Both the position numbers and the translations under genes were made by a program. Positions 13,954-19,818 of a stretch of 19,818 nt of DNA are shown piece after piece. The notes under the pieces were generated by a model. That model searched no databases and was not told where the DNA came from. It was given only the letters and a program-made list of their open reading frames with translations. Source of the DNA: Marininema mesophilum (GTDB taxonomy: Bacteria; Bacillota; Bacilli; Thermoactinomycetales; DSM-45169); contig NZ_FNNQ01000023.1 in NCBI RefSeq assembly GCF_900106775.1, positions 1 to 19,818 of the forward strand. Direction: 5' to 3'. Each line of letters starts with the position of its first letter. Positions within the stretch are counted from its first letter, which is position 1.

Positions 13954-14946
13954 ATGAAAAGCTCAATGAAGGAAGTCCCACTCTCCCAAGCAATAGGGCT
14001 TGTCCTCGCCCATGACTTGACTCAAGTTCTACCAGGCAAAGTGAAAGGCCCATTGTTTCGTAGTGGACATGTGGTACGTGAAGAAGATATCGAACCACTC
14101 CTATCTATTGGAAAAGAGCATATCTATGTTATCGAGTGGGCAGAGGGAGAATTGCACGAAGATGAAGCTGCTCGGCGGATTGCCACAGCTGTGAAAGGTT
14201 CCTACGTTTCTTTGACAGAGTCGAAGGAAGGGAAAGTGAACCTCGTTGCAGAGAAGGATGGTCTTCTCCTAGTGAATATTTCTTGTGTCCATCAGATCAA
14301 CGGGATAGAGCAAGTGGTGTTATCTACACTAAAGACAAAGGTTCCTGTTCGAAAAGGAGAGAGGGTTGCTGCTTCTCGTGTGATTCCTCTCATTTATCCA
14401 GAAGAACGAATTATTGAGGTAGAGAGGATTGCTGGCCAAGGCAACCCGATCTTGCAAGTAGTTCCTTATCGGTCTACTCGTATTGGCATTGTTACGACAG
14501 GCAACGAAATTGCCAAAGGTCGGATTGAAGATCGTTTTGGTCCAGTTTTGCGGCAAAAGGTAGAGAAATTCGGTTCAGAGATTATGGGACAGACTTTTGC
14601 TAGTGATGATCGGAAACGAATACAACAGCAAATTCGTTCTTTTATAGAACAGGGGGCGGATATGGTTTTCGTTACAGGAGGGATGTCTGTCGACCCGGAT
14701 GATCGTACTCCAGGTGCGATTGCAGACATGGGTGTAAAGGTGGTTAGTTATGGAACACCGATGCTTCCTGGGTCGATGTTGATGCTCGCTTATGATGACG
14801 ATATACCGATCCTAGGCTTACCTGGATGTGTGATCCATGATGAATTTACATCCTTTGATGTGTTTCTCCCACGCCTATTAGCAGGGGAGCGAATTGCGCG
14901 GGAAGAAGTGATCGCTCTCGGATATGGTGGTCTTCATTCCTGTTGA
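13954..14946 (+). CDS. Molybdopterin-binding-domain protein, unknown function
   Basis: The 330-residue protein has a MoCF-type (MoaB/MogA/MoeA-like) domain in its C-terminal half: RIGIVTTGNEIAKGR (176-190), VFVTGGMSVDPDDRTP (238-253) corresponding to the substrate loop usually written GGTG..xxD.TP, then YGTPMLPGSMLML (266-278) and ILGLPGCVIHDEFT (286-299). The N-terminal 170 residues resemble the extra region of the stand-alone MoeA-like group (MKEVPLSQAIGLVLAHD opening), but are shorter than the four-domain MoeA. In MoeA/MogA such domains handle molybdopterin or its adenylate. The third Gly of the GGTG loop is replaced (GGMS), so catalysis is uncertain. It sits just before rex, where B. subtilis has the molybdenum-cofactor gene moaC. 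The exact reaction is unknown. Confidence 0.75.
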   Translation: MKSSMKEVPLSQAIGLVLAHDLTQVLPGKVKGPLFRSGHVVREEDIEPLLSIGKEHIYVIEWAEGELHEDEAARRIATAVKGSYVSLTESKEGKVNLVAEKDGLLLVNISCVHQINGIEQVVLSTLKTKVPVRKGERVAASRVIPLIYPEERIIEVERIAGQGNPILQVVPYRSTRIGIVTTGNEIAKGRIEDRFGPVLRQKVEKFGSEIMGQTFASDDRKRIQQQIRSFIEQGADMVFVTGGMSVDPDDRTPGAIADMGVKVVSYGTPMLPGSMLMLAYDDDIPILGLPGCVIHDEFTSFDVFLPRLLAGERIAREEVIALGYGGLHSC

Positions 14947-15059
14947 AATGGCAAGGATGACAGTACATACCATGAAGAAAGACAAACACTGGGTGAATAT
15001 GAAACGCTACGGATAAAGCAAATCCACCCGGGCATAAACCCGTAGGTTGGAGGCTGACG

Positions 15060-15737
15060 ATGTCTGAACAAAAAATTCCACAGGTAACCGCTAAGCGGCT
15101 ACCCCTTTACTATCGATATCTTGAAAAACTGCATGCCATTGGAAAGAAACGAGTCTCTTCTGCACAATTGGCAGACGCCCTGCAGATCGACCCAGCAACC
15201 ATCAGACGAGATTTTTCTTATCTTGGTGAGCTGGGCAAGAAGGGTTACGGATATAATGTTAATTATCTTCTTCAGTTTCTACGCGATTTTTTAAGGCAGG
15301 ATGAAGTTAGTAACGTCGTGCTTGTCGGTGTTGGTCATCTTGGTACAGCACTCCTTGGCTATAATTTTTATCGAAGCAATAGCACAAAGATCGTTGCTGG
15401 TTTTGATGCGGATCCTGGTAAAGTAGGTCAAGAAGTGGATGGAATCCCTGTCTACTCGATGGAACGATTTAGGGAAGTGCGTGAGCTTCATCATGTGGAA
15501 GTGGCAATTCTTACGGTTCCTGCTAATGTGGCGCAGTCTACAGCAGATGAAATTGTACGCGCAGGGATTTGTGGGATTCTTAACTTTACACCTGCCCGCC
15601 TGACAACGCCTCGCCATGTTCGGCTTCACAATATTGATCTCACGATTGAATTACAGACGCTGATCTATTTCCTGAAAAACTTTCCCGTCGATGATGGAGA
15701 TCCAGAGTTGGATCCAGAACCGATAGGGGAGAACTGA
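15060..15737 (+). CDS. rex: Redox-sensing transcriptional repressor Rex
   Basis: Rex represses genes for fermentation and respiration when NADH is low and releases DNA on binding NADH. The 225-residue protein has an N-terminal winged helix: RLPLYYRYLEKL (13-24) and SAQLADALQIDPATIRRDFS (34-53) containing the recognition helix, then LGKKGYGYNV. The C-terminal Rossmann domain has VVLVGVGHLGTALLGY (86-101) with the GxGxxG NAD(H) loop (90-95), then FDADPGKVG and ILNFTPARL. The ribosome site is TTGGAGG about 7-8 nt before the ATG. It is followed after 27 nt by tatC, as in related Firmicutes. I see no clear Rex operator (TTGTGA..TCACAA type) in this window, so its targets lie elsewhere. Confidence 0.95.
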   Translation: MSEQKIPQVTAKRLPLYYRYLEKLHAIGKKRVSSAQLADALQIDPATIRRDFSYLGELGKKGYGYNVNYLLQFLRDFLRQDEVSNVVLVGVGHLGTALLGYNFYRSNSTKIVAGFDADPGKVGQEVDGIPVYSMERFREVRELHHVEVAILTVPANVAQSTADEIVRAGICGILNFTPARLTTPRHVRLHNIDLTIELQTLIYFLKNFPVDDGDPELDPEPIGEN

Positions 15738-15764
15738 CAGTAGGTGCCTGGGAGGAACAAATCC

Positions 15765-16556
15765 GTGTCCGACAAACATCAAAATTGGATGGCTCACTTG
15801 GGAGAACTTCGTATACGCATCATGGTCGTCCTAGCTATATTTGTTGTCAGCTTAGCGATAGGTTTTTATTTTGCCCAACCGATCATTGACTGGATGCTTA
15901 AGGATATCCTCAGTGGATCTCTCGAAAAGCGTGTAAAACTCCATGTCTTTTCTCCAGGTGAATCGCTCTCGATCTATATGCAGTTTGCCTTTTTACTAGC
16001 AGTGATTCTCACTTTGCCTGTTGGACTCTATCAACTATGGCGATTTGTATCCCCAGGGTTAACAGTGAAGGAACAGAAAGCGACCCTCCGCTATATTCCT
16101 CTAGCAATGATCCTATTTACTGGAGGACTAGCCTTTGCATACTACTTGATCATTCCGTTTATTCTTCACTTCATGACGGCTTTGACAGAGCGTTTAGGAG
16201 CTCAGGAAACCTATGGAATGTATGAGTTTTTCCGCTTTATCTTCCGCATTCTCTTCCCCATTGCCCTGTTATTTGAACTACCTGTCCTGATCCTCTTTTT
16301 GACACGGCTTCGTGTTTTGAACCCTGATCTATTACGACGAGGACGGCGGTATGCATGGTTAGCGATGGTGATCCTATCCTCCTTGATCACCCCACCTGAT
16401 TTCGTGTCGAATATCCTTGTTTCTATTCCGTTGATCCTACTTTATGAGGTAAGTATTTTCTTGGCGGATCGTGTATCCAAGCAGTTGGTTATCGAGGATG
16501 CAGCCGTTGAAAAAAGATGGCGGGAGGAAGATCAGGAGTGGAGTTCCTTTGATTGA
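15765..16556 (+). CDS. tatC: Sec-independent protein translocase TatC
   Basis: TatC is the membrane receptor for twin-arginine signal peptides in folded-protein export. The 263-residue protein has the conserved cytoplasmic N-terminus HLGELRIRI (11-19, with Glu14) and six predicted helices at about 17-37, 73-93, 111-135, 155-178, 195-210 and 214-234. It also has the FELP motif (170-173) and a charged C-tail. The GTG start at 15765 follows GGGAGGA (15750-15756) by 8 nt. An in-frame GTG at 15744 lies before that site and would encode it, so I reject it. No TatA-like gene is present before or after, although many relatives place tatA next to tatC. A terminator follows at 16583. Confidence 0.94.
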   Translation: MSDKHQNWMAHLGELRIRIMVVLAIFVVSLAIGFYFAQPIIDWMLKDILSGSLEKRVKLHVFSPGESLSIYMQFAFLLAVILTLPVGLYQLWRFVSPGLTVKEQKATLRYIPLAMILFTGGLAFAYYLIIPFILHFMTALTERLGAQETYGMYEFFRFIFRILFPIALLFELPVLILFLTRLRVLNPDLLRRGRRYAWLAMVILSSLITPPDFVSNILVSIPLILLYEVSIFLADRVSKQLVIEDAAVEKRWREEDQEWSSFD

Positions 16557-16582
16557 CCCTCTCGTTATGTAGACCAACCAAT

Positions 16583-16624
16583 ATCCCAGTGGAGCTGATT
16601 AGGGGCTGCTGGGATTATTTTTTT
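16583..16624 (+). terminator. Terminator after tatC
   Basis: ATCCCAG (16583-16589) pairs with CTGGGAT (16609-16615), with further wobble pairs inside, and is followed by TTATTTTTTT. It ends the rex-tatC unit before the groE promoter. Confidence 0.75.
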
Positions 16625-16691
16625 AGGACCATTCAGCGAGGTGAATGGATGTTTTTTGGGAGAAAAAAGGGAGAAATTTTGTGGATGGGTC

Positions 16692-16720
16692 TTGCAAAAA
16701 GAGAGCAGTCAGGATATCAT
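16692..16720 (+). promoter_or_regulatory. Sigma-A promoter of groES-groEL
   Basis: TTGCAA (16692-16697) and TATCAT (16715-16720) have a 17-bp spacer. The predicted start falls a few bases before the CIRCE operator, the standard groE layout in Firmicutes. Confidence 0.8.
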
Positions 16721-16731
16721 GGTTAATGGTG

Positions 16732-16758
16732 TTAGCACTCGGAGCTGCTGAGTGCTAA
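16732..16758 (+). promoter_or_regulatory. CIRCE operator (HrcA binding site)
   Basis: TTAGCACTC (16732-16740), nine bases, GAGTGCTAA (16750-16758): a perfect match to the consensus CIRCE inverted repeat. HrcA bound here blocks groESL transcription until GroEL is titrated by unfolded protein. It lies directly after the promoter, in the 5' untranslated region. Confidence 0.96.
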
Positions 16759-16779
16759 CAACGGAAACTCCACCTTATG

Positions 16780-16787
16780 AAGGAGGT
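16780..16787 (+). promoter_or_regulatory. Ribosome site deciding the groES start
   Basis: AAGGAGGT lies 7 nt before GTG 16795. The in-frame ATG at 16777 overlaps this site and would add six residues absent from GroES proteins, so GTG is taken as the start. Confidence 0.85.
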
Positions 16788-16794
16788 ACCTTCT

Positions 16795-17076
16795 GTGATT
16801 AAACCGTTAGGGGATCGCATCGTACTGCAAGCGATTGAACAAGAAGAAAAGACCGCCAGTGGGATTGTATTGCCGGAATCGGCTAAAGAAAAGCCGCAAG
16901 AAGGTAAAGTAATCGCTGTTGGAACGGGACGTTATGAAAACGGACAAAAGGTAGCACTCGAAGTAAAAGAGGGCGACCATGTCATCTTCTCCAAATATGC
17001 GGGAACGGAAGTAAAGGTCGGCGAGGACGATTTGCTCATTTTGCGTGAGAGCGACATTTTGGCAATCGTTAACTGA
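16795..17076 (+). CDS. groES: Co-chaperonin GroES
   Basis: GroES is the 10-kDa lid that caps the GroEL ring during ATP-driven folding. At 93 residues from GTG 16795 (MIKPLGDRIVLQ) it has normal length. It contains the mobile loop that touches GroEL (about 17-32, EKTASGIVLPESA), the GKVIAVGTG segment (37-45) and the GDHVIFSKYAGTEVK beta-strand region (60-74). Expression is set by the sigma-A promoter and CIRCE just upstream. It is followed after 54 nt by groEL in the same transcript. Confidence 0.97.
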   Translation: MIKPLGDRIVLQAIEQEEKTASGIVLPESAKEKPQEGKVIAVGTGRYENGQKVALEVKEGDHVIFSKYAGTEVKVGEDDLLILRESDILAIVN

Positions 17077-17130
17077 TCCTTGCTTTACACCCCATTTCTA
17101 ATAAACACTACATAGGAGGGAATTCAAAAG

Positions 17131-18768
17131 ATGGCTAAAGAGATTATGTTTAGCGAAGAATCCCGTCGCGCCATGCTCAGTGGTGTAGACGCTTTGGCTA
17201 ATGCCGTAAAAGTGACCCTTGGTCCGAAAGGCCGTAACGTGGTTCTAGAGAAGAAGTTTGGTTCTCCTTTGATCACCAACGATGGTGTGACCATTGCAAA
17301 GGAAATCGAACTTGAGGATAAGTTTGAAAACATGGGTGCACAACTCGTGAAAGAAGTAGCTACCAAAACAAACGATGTAGCCGGTGACGGTACCACTACG
17401 GCAACGGTTCTTGCTCAGGCAATGATCCGTGAAGGTTTGAAAAACGTAGCAGCTGGCGCTAACCCGATGGTTGTGCGTAAAGGGATCGAAAAAGCTGTAA
17501 AAACGGCTGTGGAAGAGATTAAAACCATCTCCAAGCCGATCGAAGGTAAAGACTCCATCGCTCAAGTAGCAGCTATCTCTGCTAACGACGAAGAAGTTGG
17601 CCAATTGATCGCTGAAGCGATGGAAAAAGTGGGCAACGATGGTGTTATCACTGTTGAAGAATCCAAAGGCTTCATTACCGAGTTGGAAGTAGTTGAAGGG
17701 ATGCAATTTGACCGCGGCTACATCTCCCCTTACATGGTAACGGATAATGACAAGATGGAAGCCATCCTCGAGGATCCATACATCTTAATCACCGACAAGA
17801 AAATCTCTAACGTGCAAGAAGTTTTGCCGATGTTGGAAAAAGTGGTTCAACAAGGTAAGCCTTTGTTGATCATCGCTGAAGATCTTGAAGGGGAAGCTTT
17901 GGCTACCCTCGTTGTTAACAAGCTGCGTGGTACCTTCAATGCAGTTGCTGTAAAAGCGCCTGGTTTTGGCGACCGTCGTAAAGCAATGCTCCAAGACATT
18001 GCGATCCTGACCGGTGGTCAAGTAATCACTGAAGAGCTGGGTATGGACCTGAAAACTGCTGAATTCAGCGCACTTGGTCGTGCTCGTCAGATTCGTGTCT
18101 CCAAAGAAGATACCATTGTGGTGGATGGTGCAGGGGATCGTTCCGAAATCGACGGCCGCGTAAAACAAATCCGTCAACAGCTAGAAGACACCACTTCCGA
18201 GTTCGATAAAGAAAAACTGCAAGAGCGTTTGGCTAAGCTCTCTGGCGGGGTAGCCGTTATCAAAGTAGGGGCTGCAACCGAAACCGAGCTGAAAGAACGC
18301 AAACTGCGCATCGAAGACGCCCTCAATTCCACTCGTGCAGCTGTGGAAGAAGGGATCGTCTCCGGTGGTGGTACTGCCTTTGTTAACTCTCTCCGTGCAG
18401 TAGAGCAAATGGAAGCTGTTGGTGATGAGATGACCGGTATCAAAATCATCCGTCGTGCATTGGAAGAGCCTCTTCGTCAAATCGCATTCAACGCTGGCCT
18501 GGAAGGTTCCGTCATCGTTGAGCGCATCAAAAACGAAGAAGTAGGTATCGGCTTCAACGCTGCTACTGGTGAATGGGTAGATATGATCAAAGTTGGTATT
18601 GTAGACCCAGCGAAAGTAACACGCTCTGCATTGCAAAATGCAGCTTCCGTGGCAGCGATGGTACTGACCACTGAAGCAGTTGTTGCTGACAAACCAGAAG
18701 AAAACGATGGTATGGCCGGCGGTGCTCCTGATATGGGCGGCATGGGTGGTATGGGCGGCATGATGTAA
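17131..18768 (+). CDS. groEL: Chaperonin GroEL
   Basis: GroEL is the 60-kDa double-ring chaperonin that folds proteins in an ATP-dependent cycle with GroES. The 545-residue protein has the full family sequence: VTLGPKGRNVVLEKK near residue 28, NDGVTIAKEIELED, the nucleotide loop GDGTTTATVLAQAM (about 86-99), the apical domain with YISPYMVTD, GFGDRRKAML, VSGGGTAFVNSL in the lower ATP site, and the Gly/Met-rich tail MGGMGGMGGMM. The ribosome site is TAGGAGGG. Codons are notably more C-ending than in neighbours, as expected of a highly expressed gene. It is the last gene of the groE operon, and an integrase remnant begins within 90 bp downstream. Confidence 0.98.
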   Translation: MAKEIMFSEESRRAMLSGVDALANAVKVTLGPKGRNVVLEKKFGSPLITNDGVTIAKEIELEDKFENMGAQLVKEVATKTNDVAGDGTTTATVLAQAMIREGLKNVAAGANPMVVRKGIEKAVKTAVEEIKTISKPIEGKDSIAQVAAISANDEEVGQLIAEAMEKVGNDGVITVEESKGFITELEVVEGMQFDRGYISPYMVTDNDKMEAILEDPYILITDKKISNVQEVLPMLEKVVQQGKPLLIIAEDLEGEALATLVVNKLRGTFNAVAVKAPGFGDRRKAMLQDIAILTGGQVITEELGMDLKTAEFSALGRARQIRVSKEDTIVVDGAGDRSEIDGRVKQIRQQLEDTTSEFDKEKLQERLAKLSGGVAVIKVGAATETELKERKLRIEDALNSTRAAVEEGIVSGGGTAFVNSLRAVEQMEAVGDEMTGIKIIRRALEEPLRQIAFNAGLEGSVIVERIKNEEVGIGFNAATGEWVDMIKVGIVDPAKVTRSALQNAASVAAMVLTTEAVVADKPEENDGMAGGAPDMGGMGGMGGMM

Positions 18769-18824
18769 GGGATGCCCTGAAGCCTTTTAGAATAAAGTGT
18801 TATTAATCAGGATAACTCCTGAAG

Positions 18825-18841
18825 GGTAACAAAAAGGTAAC
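18825..18841 (+). repeat. Direct repeat GGTAAC-A5-GGTAAC beside the integrase
   Basis: Two GGTAAC copies (18825-18830, 18836-18841) are separated by five As. They lie between groEL and the integrase stop. Short direct repeats next to tyrosine integrase genes often serve as arm-type binding sites; the role here is inferred. Confidence 0.4.
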
Positions 18842-18857
18842 ATTAGGTGGCGAAAAT

Positions 18858-19640
18858 TTAGAGGCTTTCCATGAGTAGAGAGAACTTATGGGAGGCCTCT
18901 TTTCGCATTGACTTTGTCATGTGAAGGTATACATGTTTTTGTTGCGTCATCTTTATGCCCAAGTCTCGCCATAATCTCAGGAAGGCTAACCCCCGCCTCT
19001 GCTAGTAGAGAGGTATGTGTGTGGCGTAATGAGTGAGGGGTAAGGGTGTCATTTAGTTTAGCGATCTTTAGGAGACGTCTCATCCGATTCTCAATCGTTT
19101 TGATGAACTTTGGATAGGTGTCGTGATACATATCCCTAGATCTCATTCGAATTTTATTCTGAGCATCTTGATGCTTTGTCAACTCTTTGATGACGATGGG
19201 AGAGAGGTCAAGGGTTCTCTTGGAAGTTGTTGTTTTGGGCGTAAGCAACTTATACTCTCTTAGATTATTGGTTGGATTGTAGTATGTTCGGGATATAGTC
19301 ATAGTGTGTTCTTGAAAATCAATGTCATTCCATTTGAGAGCGCATAGCTCACCGACTCGGATACCCGTATAGGCGAGGGTAAGGAATAGAATGTAGTCCC
19401 TATCAAGTCCTTTTTCTCTGATGTCCGAAGTAGTAGAGACAGTTCTTCTTTTTCAAGTATCTCATAGATAGATAGCCATTCCTTCGAAAATTCTTCGAAG
19501 GTGATATTAGATTCCTGAATTGAAGGAGTAGCGAGGTTAGACTTTGCTACTCTATTTTTATGGATTGAAAAGCCCCATCTAATAATCCCTTTACTCCCGT
19601 TTATAAACCGGCTTAGAAAGGGCAGAGAAGGGAACGTATT
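18858..19640 (-). pseudogene. Tyrosine recombinase/integrase, frameshifted and internally deleted
   Basis: Three frames read together give an integrase. Frame one (19640 to about 19415) has SKGIIRWGF and NITFEEFSKEWLSIY, like the arm and SAM-like domains, running straight into LEKEELSLLLRTSEK. Frame two (about 19415-18941) gives LDRDYILFLTLAYTGIRVGE, then LCALKWNDID, LTPHSLRHTHTSLLAEAG and MARLGHKDDAT. Frame three (18935-18858) gives HVYLHMTKSMRKEAS to ESL and stop, with the catalytic Tyr. The frame changes fall at A5 runs on the minus strand (plus 19411-19415 and 18936-18940): one base lost, then one gained. The catalytic Arg (TGIRVGE), HSLRH and Tyr are thus all still encoded, but not in one frame. 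Roughly 100 residues seem deleted in the core-binding domain, and some more before YPKFIKTIENRMRR. No start codon or ribosome site is visible. It is very probably non-functional. Confidence 0.85.
18860..18904 (+). terminator. Likely groEL terminator, inside the integrase tail
   Basis: A 13-bp stem AGAGGCTTTCCAT (18860-18872) with ATGGGAGGCCTCT (18888-18900), two G-T pairs and a 15-nt loop, is followed by TTTT (18901-18904). It is the first good hairpin after groEL. It lies within the original 3' end of the minus-strand integrase. Confidence 0.6.
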
Positions 19641-19643
19641 TTA

Positions 19644-19680
19644 AAAAAGAACACTCCCCTTTTCAGAAAAGGGGAGTGTT
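19644..19680 (-). terminator. Strong terminator between the right-edge gene and the integrase remnant
   Basis: A perfect 14-bp stem AACACTCCCCTTTT (19650-19663) with AAAAGGGGAGTGTT (19667-19680) and a 3-nt loop is followed on the minus strand by CTTTTTT. It should end the minus-strand gene entering from the right edge. Confidence 0.88.
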
Positions 19681-19728
19681 GACAAAAGAAAGTCTTACCG
19701 TGAAAGTTATGCTACCTGTTTTTCGAGA

Positions 19729-19818
19729 TTATAGATGGGAACCAGGTGTCAAGGGGAAATACATTTCTTTATCATTATATTTATATTTAGGATTAGCCAA
19801 TCCTCCAAGTGCAGGGGC
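19729..19818 (-). CDS. C-terminal end of an unidentified protein (partial)
   Basis: The last 29 codons of a minus-strand gene enter from the right edge: APALGGLANPKYKYNDKEMY, then FPLTPGSHL and TAA (19729-19731). Composition (Tyr, Asn, Lys, Pro) looks like real coding sequence, and a strong minus-strand terminator begins about 50 nt downstream, as expected of a gene end. I do not recognise the family. Position next to an integrase remnant suggests cargo of an integrated element or the native neighbour of groEL; the fragment cannot tell which. Confidence 0.5.
   Translation of the reverse strand, partial: APALGGLANPKYKYNDKEMYFPLTPGSHL

Noticed and set aside
14948..15016. 22-codon frame between the molybdopterin-binding gene and rex (contains MKKDKHWVNMKRYG)
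   Set aside because: Placed almost directly after the upstream stop, but with no ribosome site and no conserved feature. It is too weak to list as a gene.
17245..17706. 153-codon minus-strand frame opposite groEL, with similar frames at 17785-18177 and 18181-18636
   Set aside because: Long antisense frames are expected from groEL codon bias; the composition (many Phe, His, Cys) is not protein-like and there are no ribosome sites.

Overview
The window is a chromosomal segment of a Gram-positive, probably endospore-forming member of the Bacillales. The gene order thiL-tsaE-tsaB-rimI-tsaD ... ABC-F ... rex-tatC-groES-groEL follows the Bacillus subtilis ydiA-ydiF/rex/tatC/groE block. Strong AGGAGG ribosome sites, a CIRCE operator and YheC/YheD spore-coat ATP-grasp proteins fit this. 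A Thermoactinomycetaceae-like host is my guess and is not proven by anything seen here.

Left edge (1-1506): the first codons of an amino-acid permease run leftward off the window. Next come a decayed cell-wall lysin remnant with a strong terminator, a 26-residue membrane peptide on the minus strand, an AT-rich gap, and a consensus promoter driving tRNA-Pro(CGG) and tRNA-Gly(UCC), closed by a terminator.

Core block (1552-5211): thiL (thiamine diphosphate synthesis), then tsaE, tsaB, rimI and tsaD, tightly packed and overlapping. TsaB, TsaD and TsaE make the tRNA t6A modification; RimI is a GNAT acetyltransferase. Paired terminators then separate them from a minus-strand single-pass membrane protein (5399-5584).

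Inserted block (5855-8284): pxpB-pxpA-pxpC, the ATP-dependent 5-oxoprolinase that returns 5-oxoproline to glutamate. It lies between tsaD and the ABC-F gene, which are adjacent in B. subtilis. The minus-strand ABC-F ribosome-associated ATPase (TTG start) diverges from a 5-formyltetrahydrofolate cyclo-ligase gene.

Minus-strand cluster (11147-13733): two different YheC/YheD-type ATP-grasp proteins flank a fold-type II PLP dehydratase/racemase-like enzyme. All three are codirectional with short gaps. This is the best candidate here for an undescribed small system, because ATP-grasp ligase and PLP chemistry sit together near a possible sporulation promoter.

Right part (13954-18768): an orphan molybdopterin-binding-domain protein, the redox repressor Rex, TatC without an adjacent TatA, then groES-groEL behind a sigma-A promoter and a perfect CIRCE operator.

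Right edge (18769-19818): directly after groEL lies a tyrosine-recombinase pseudogene with two frameshifts and apparent internal deletions, a GGTAAC direct repeat, a strong minus-strand terminator and the C-terminal end of an unidentified minus-strand gene. This looks like the degraded end of an integrated element.
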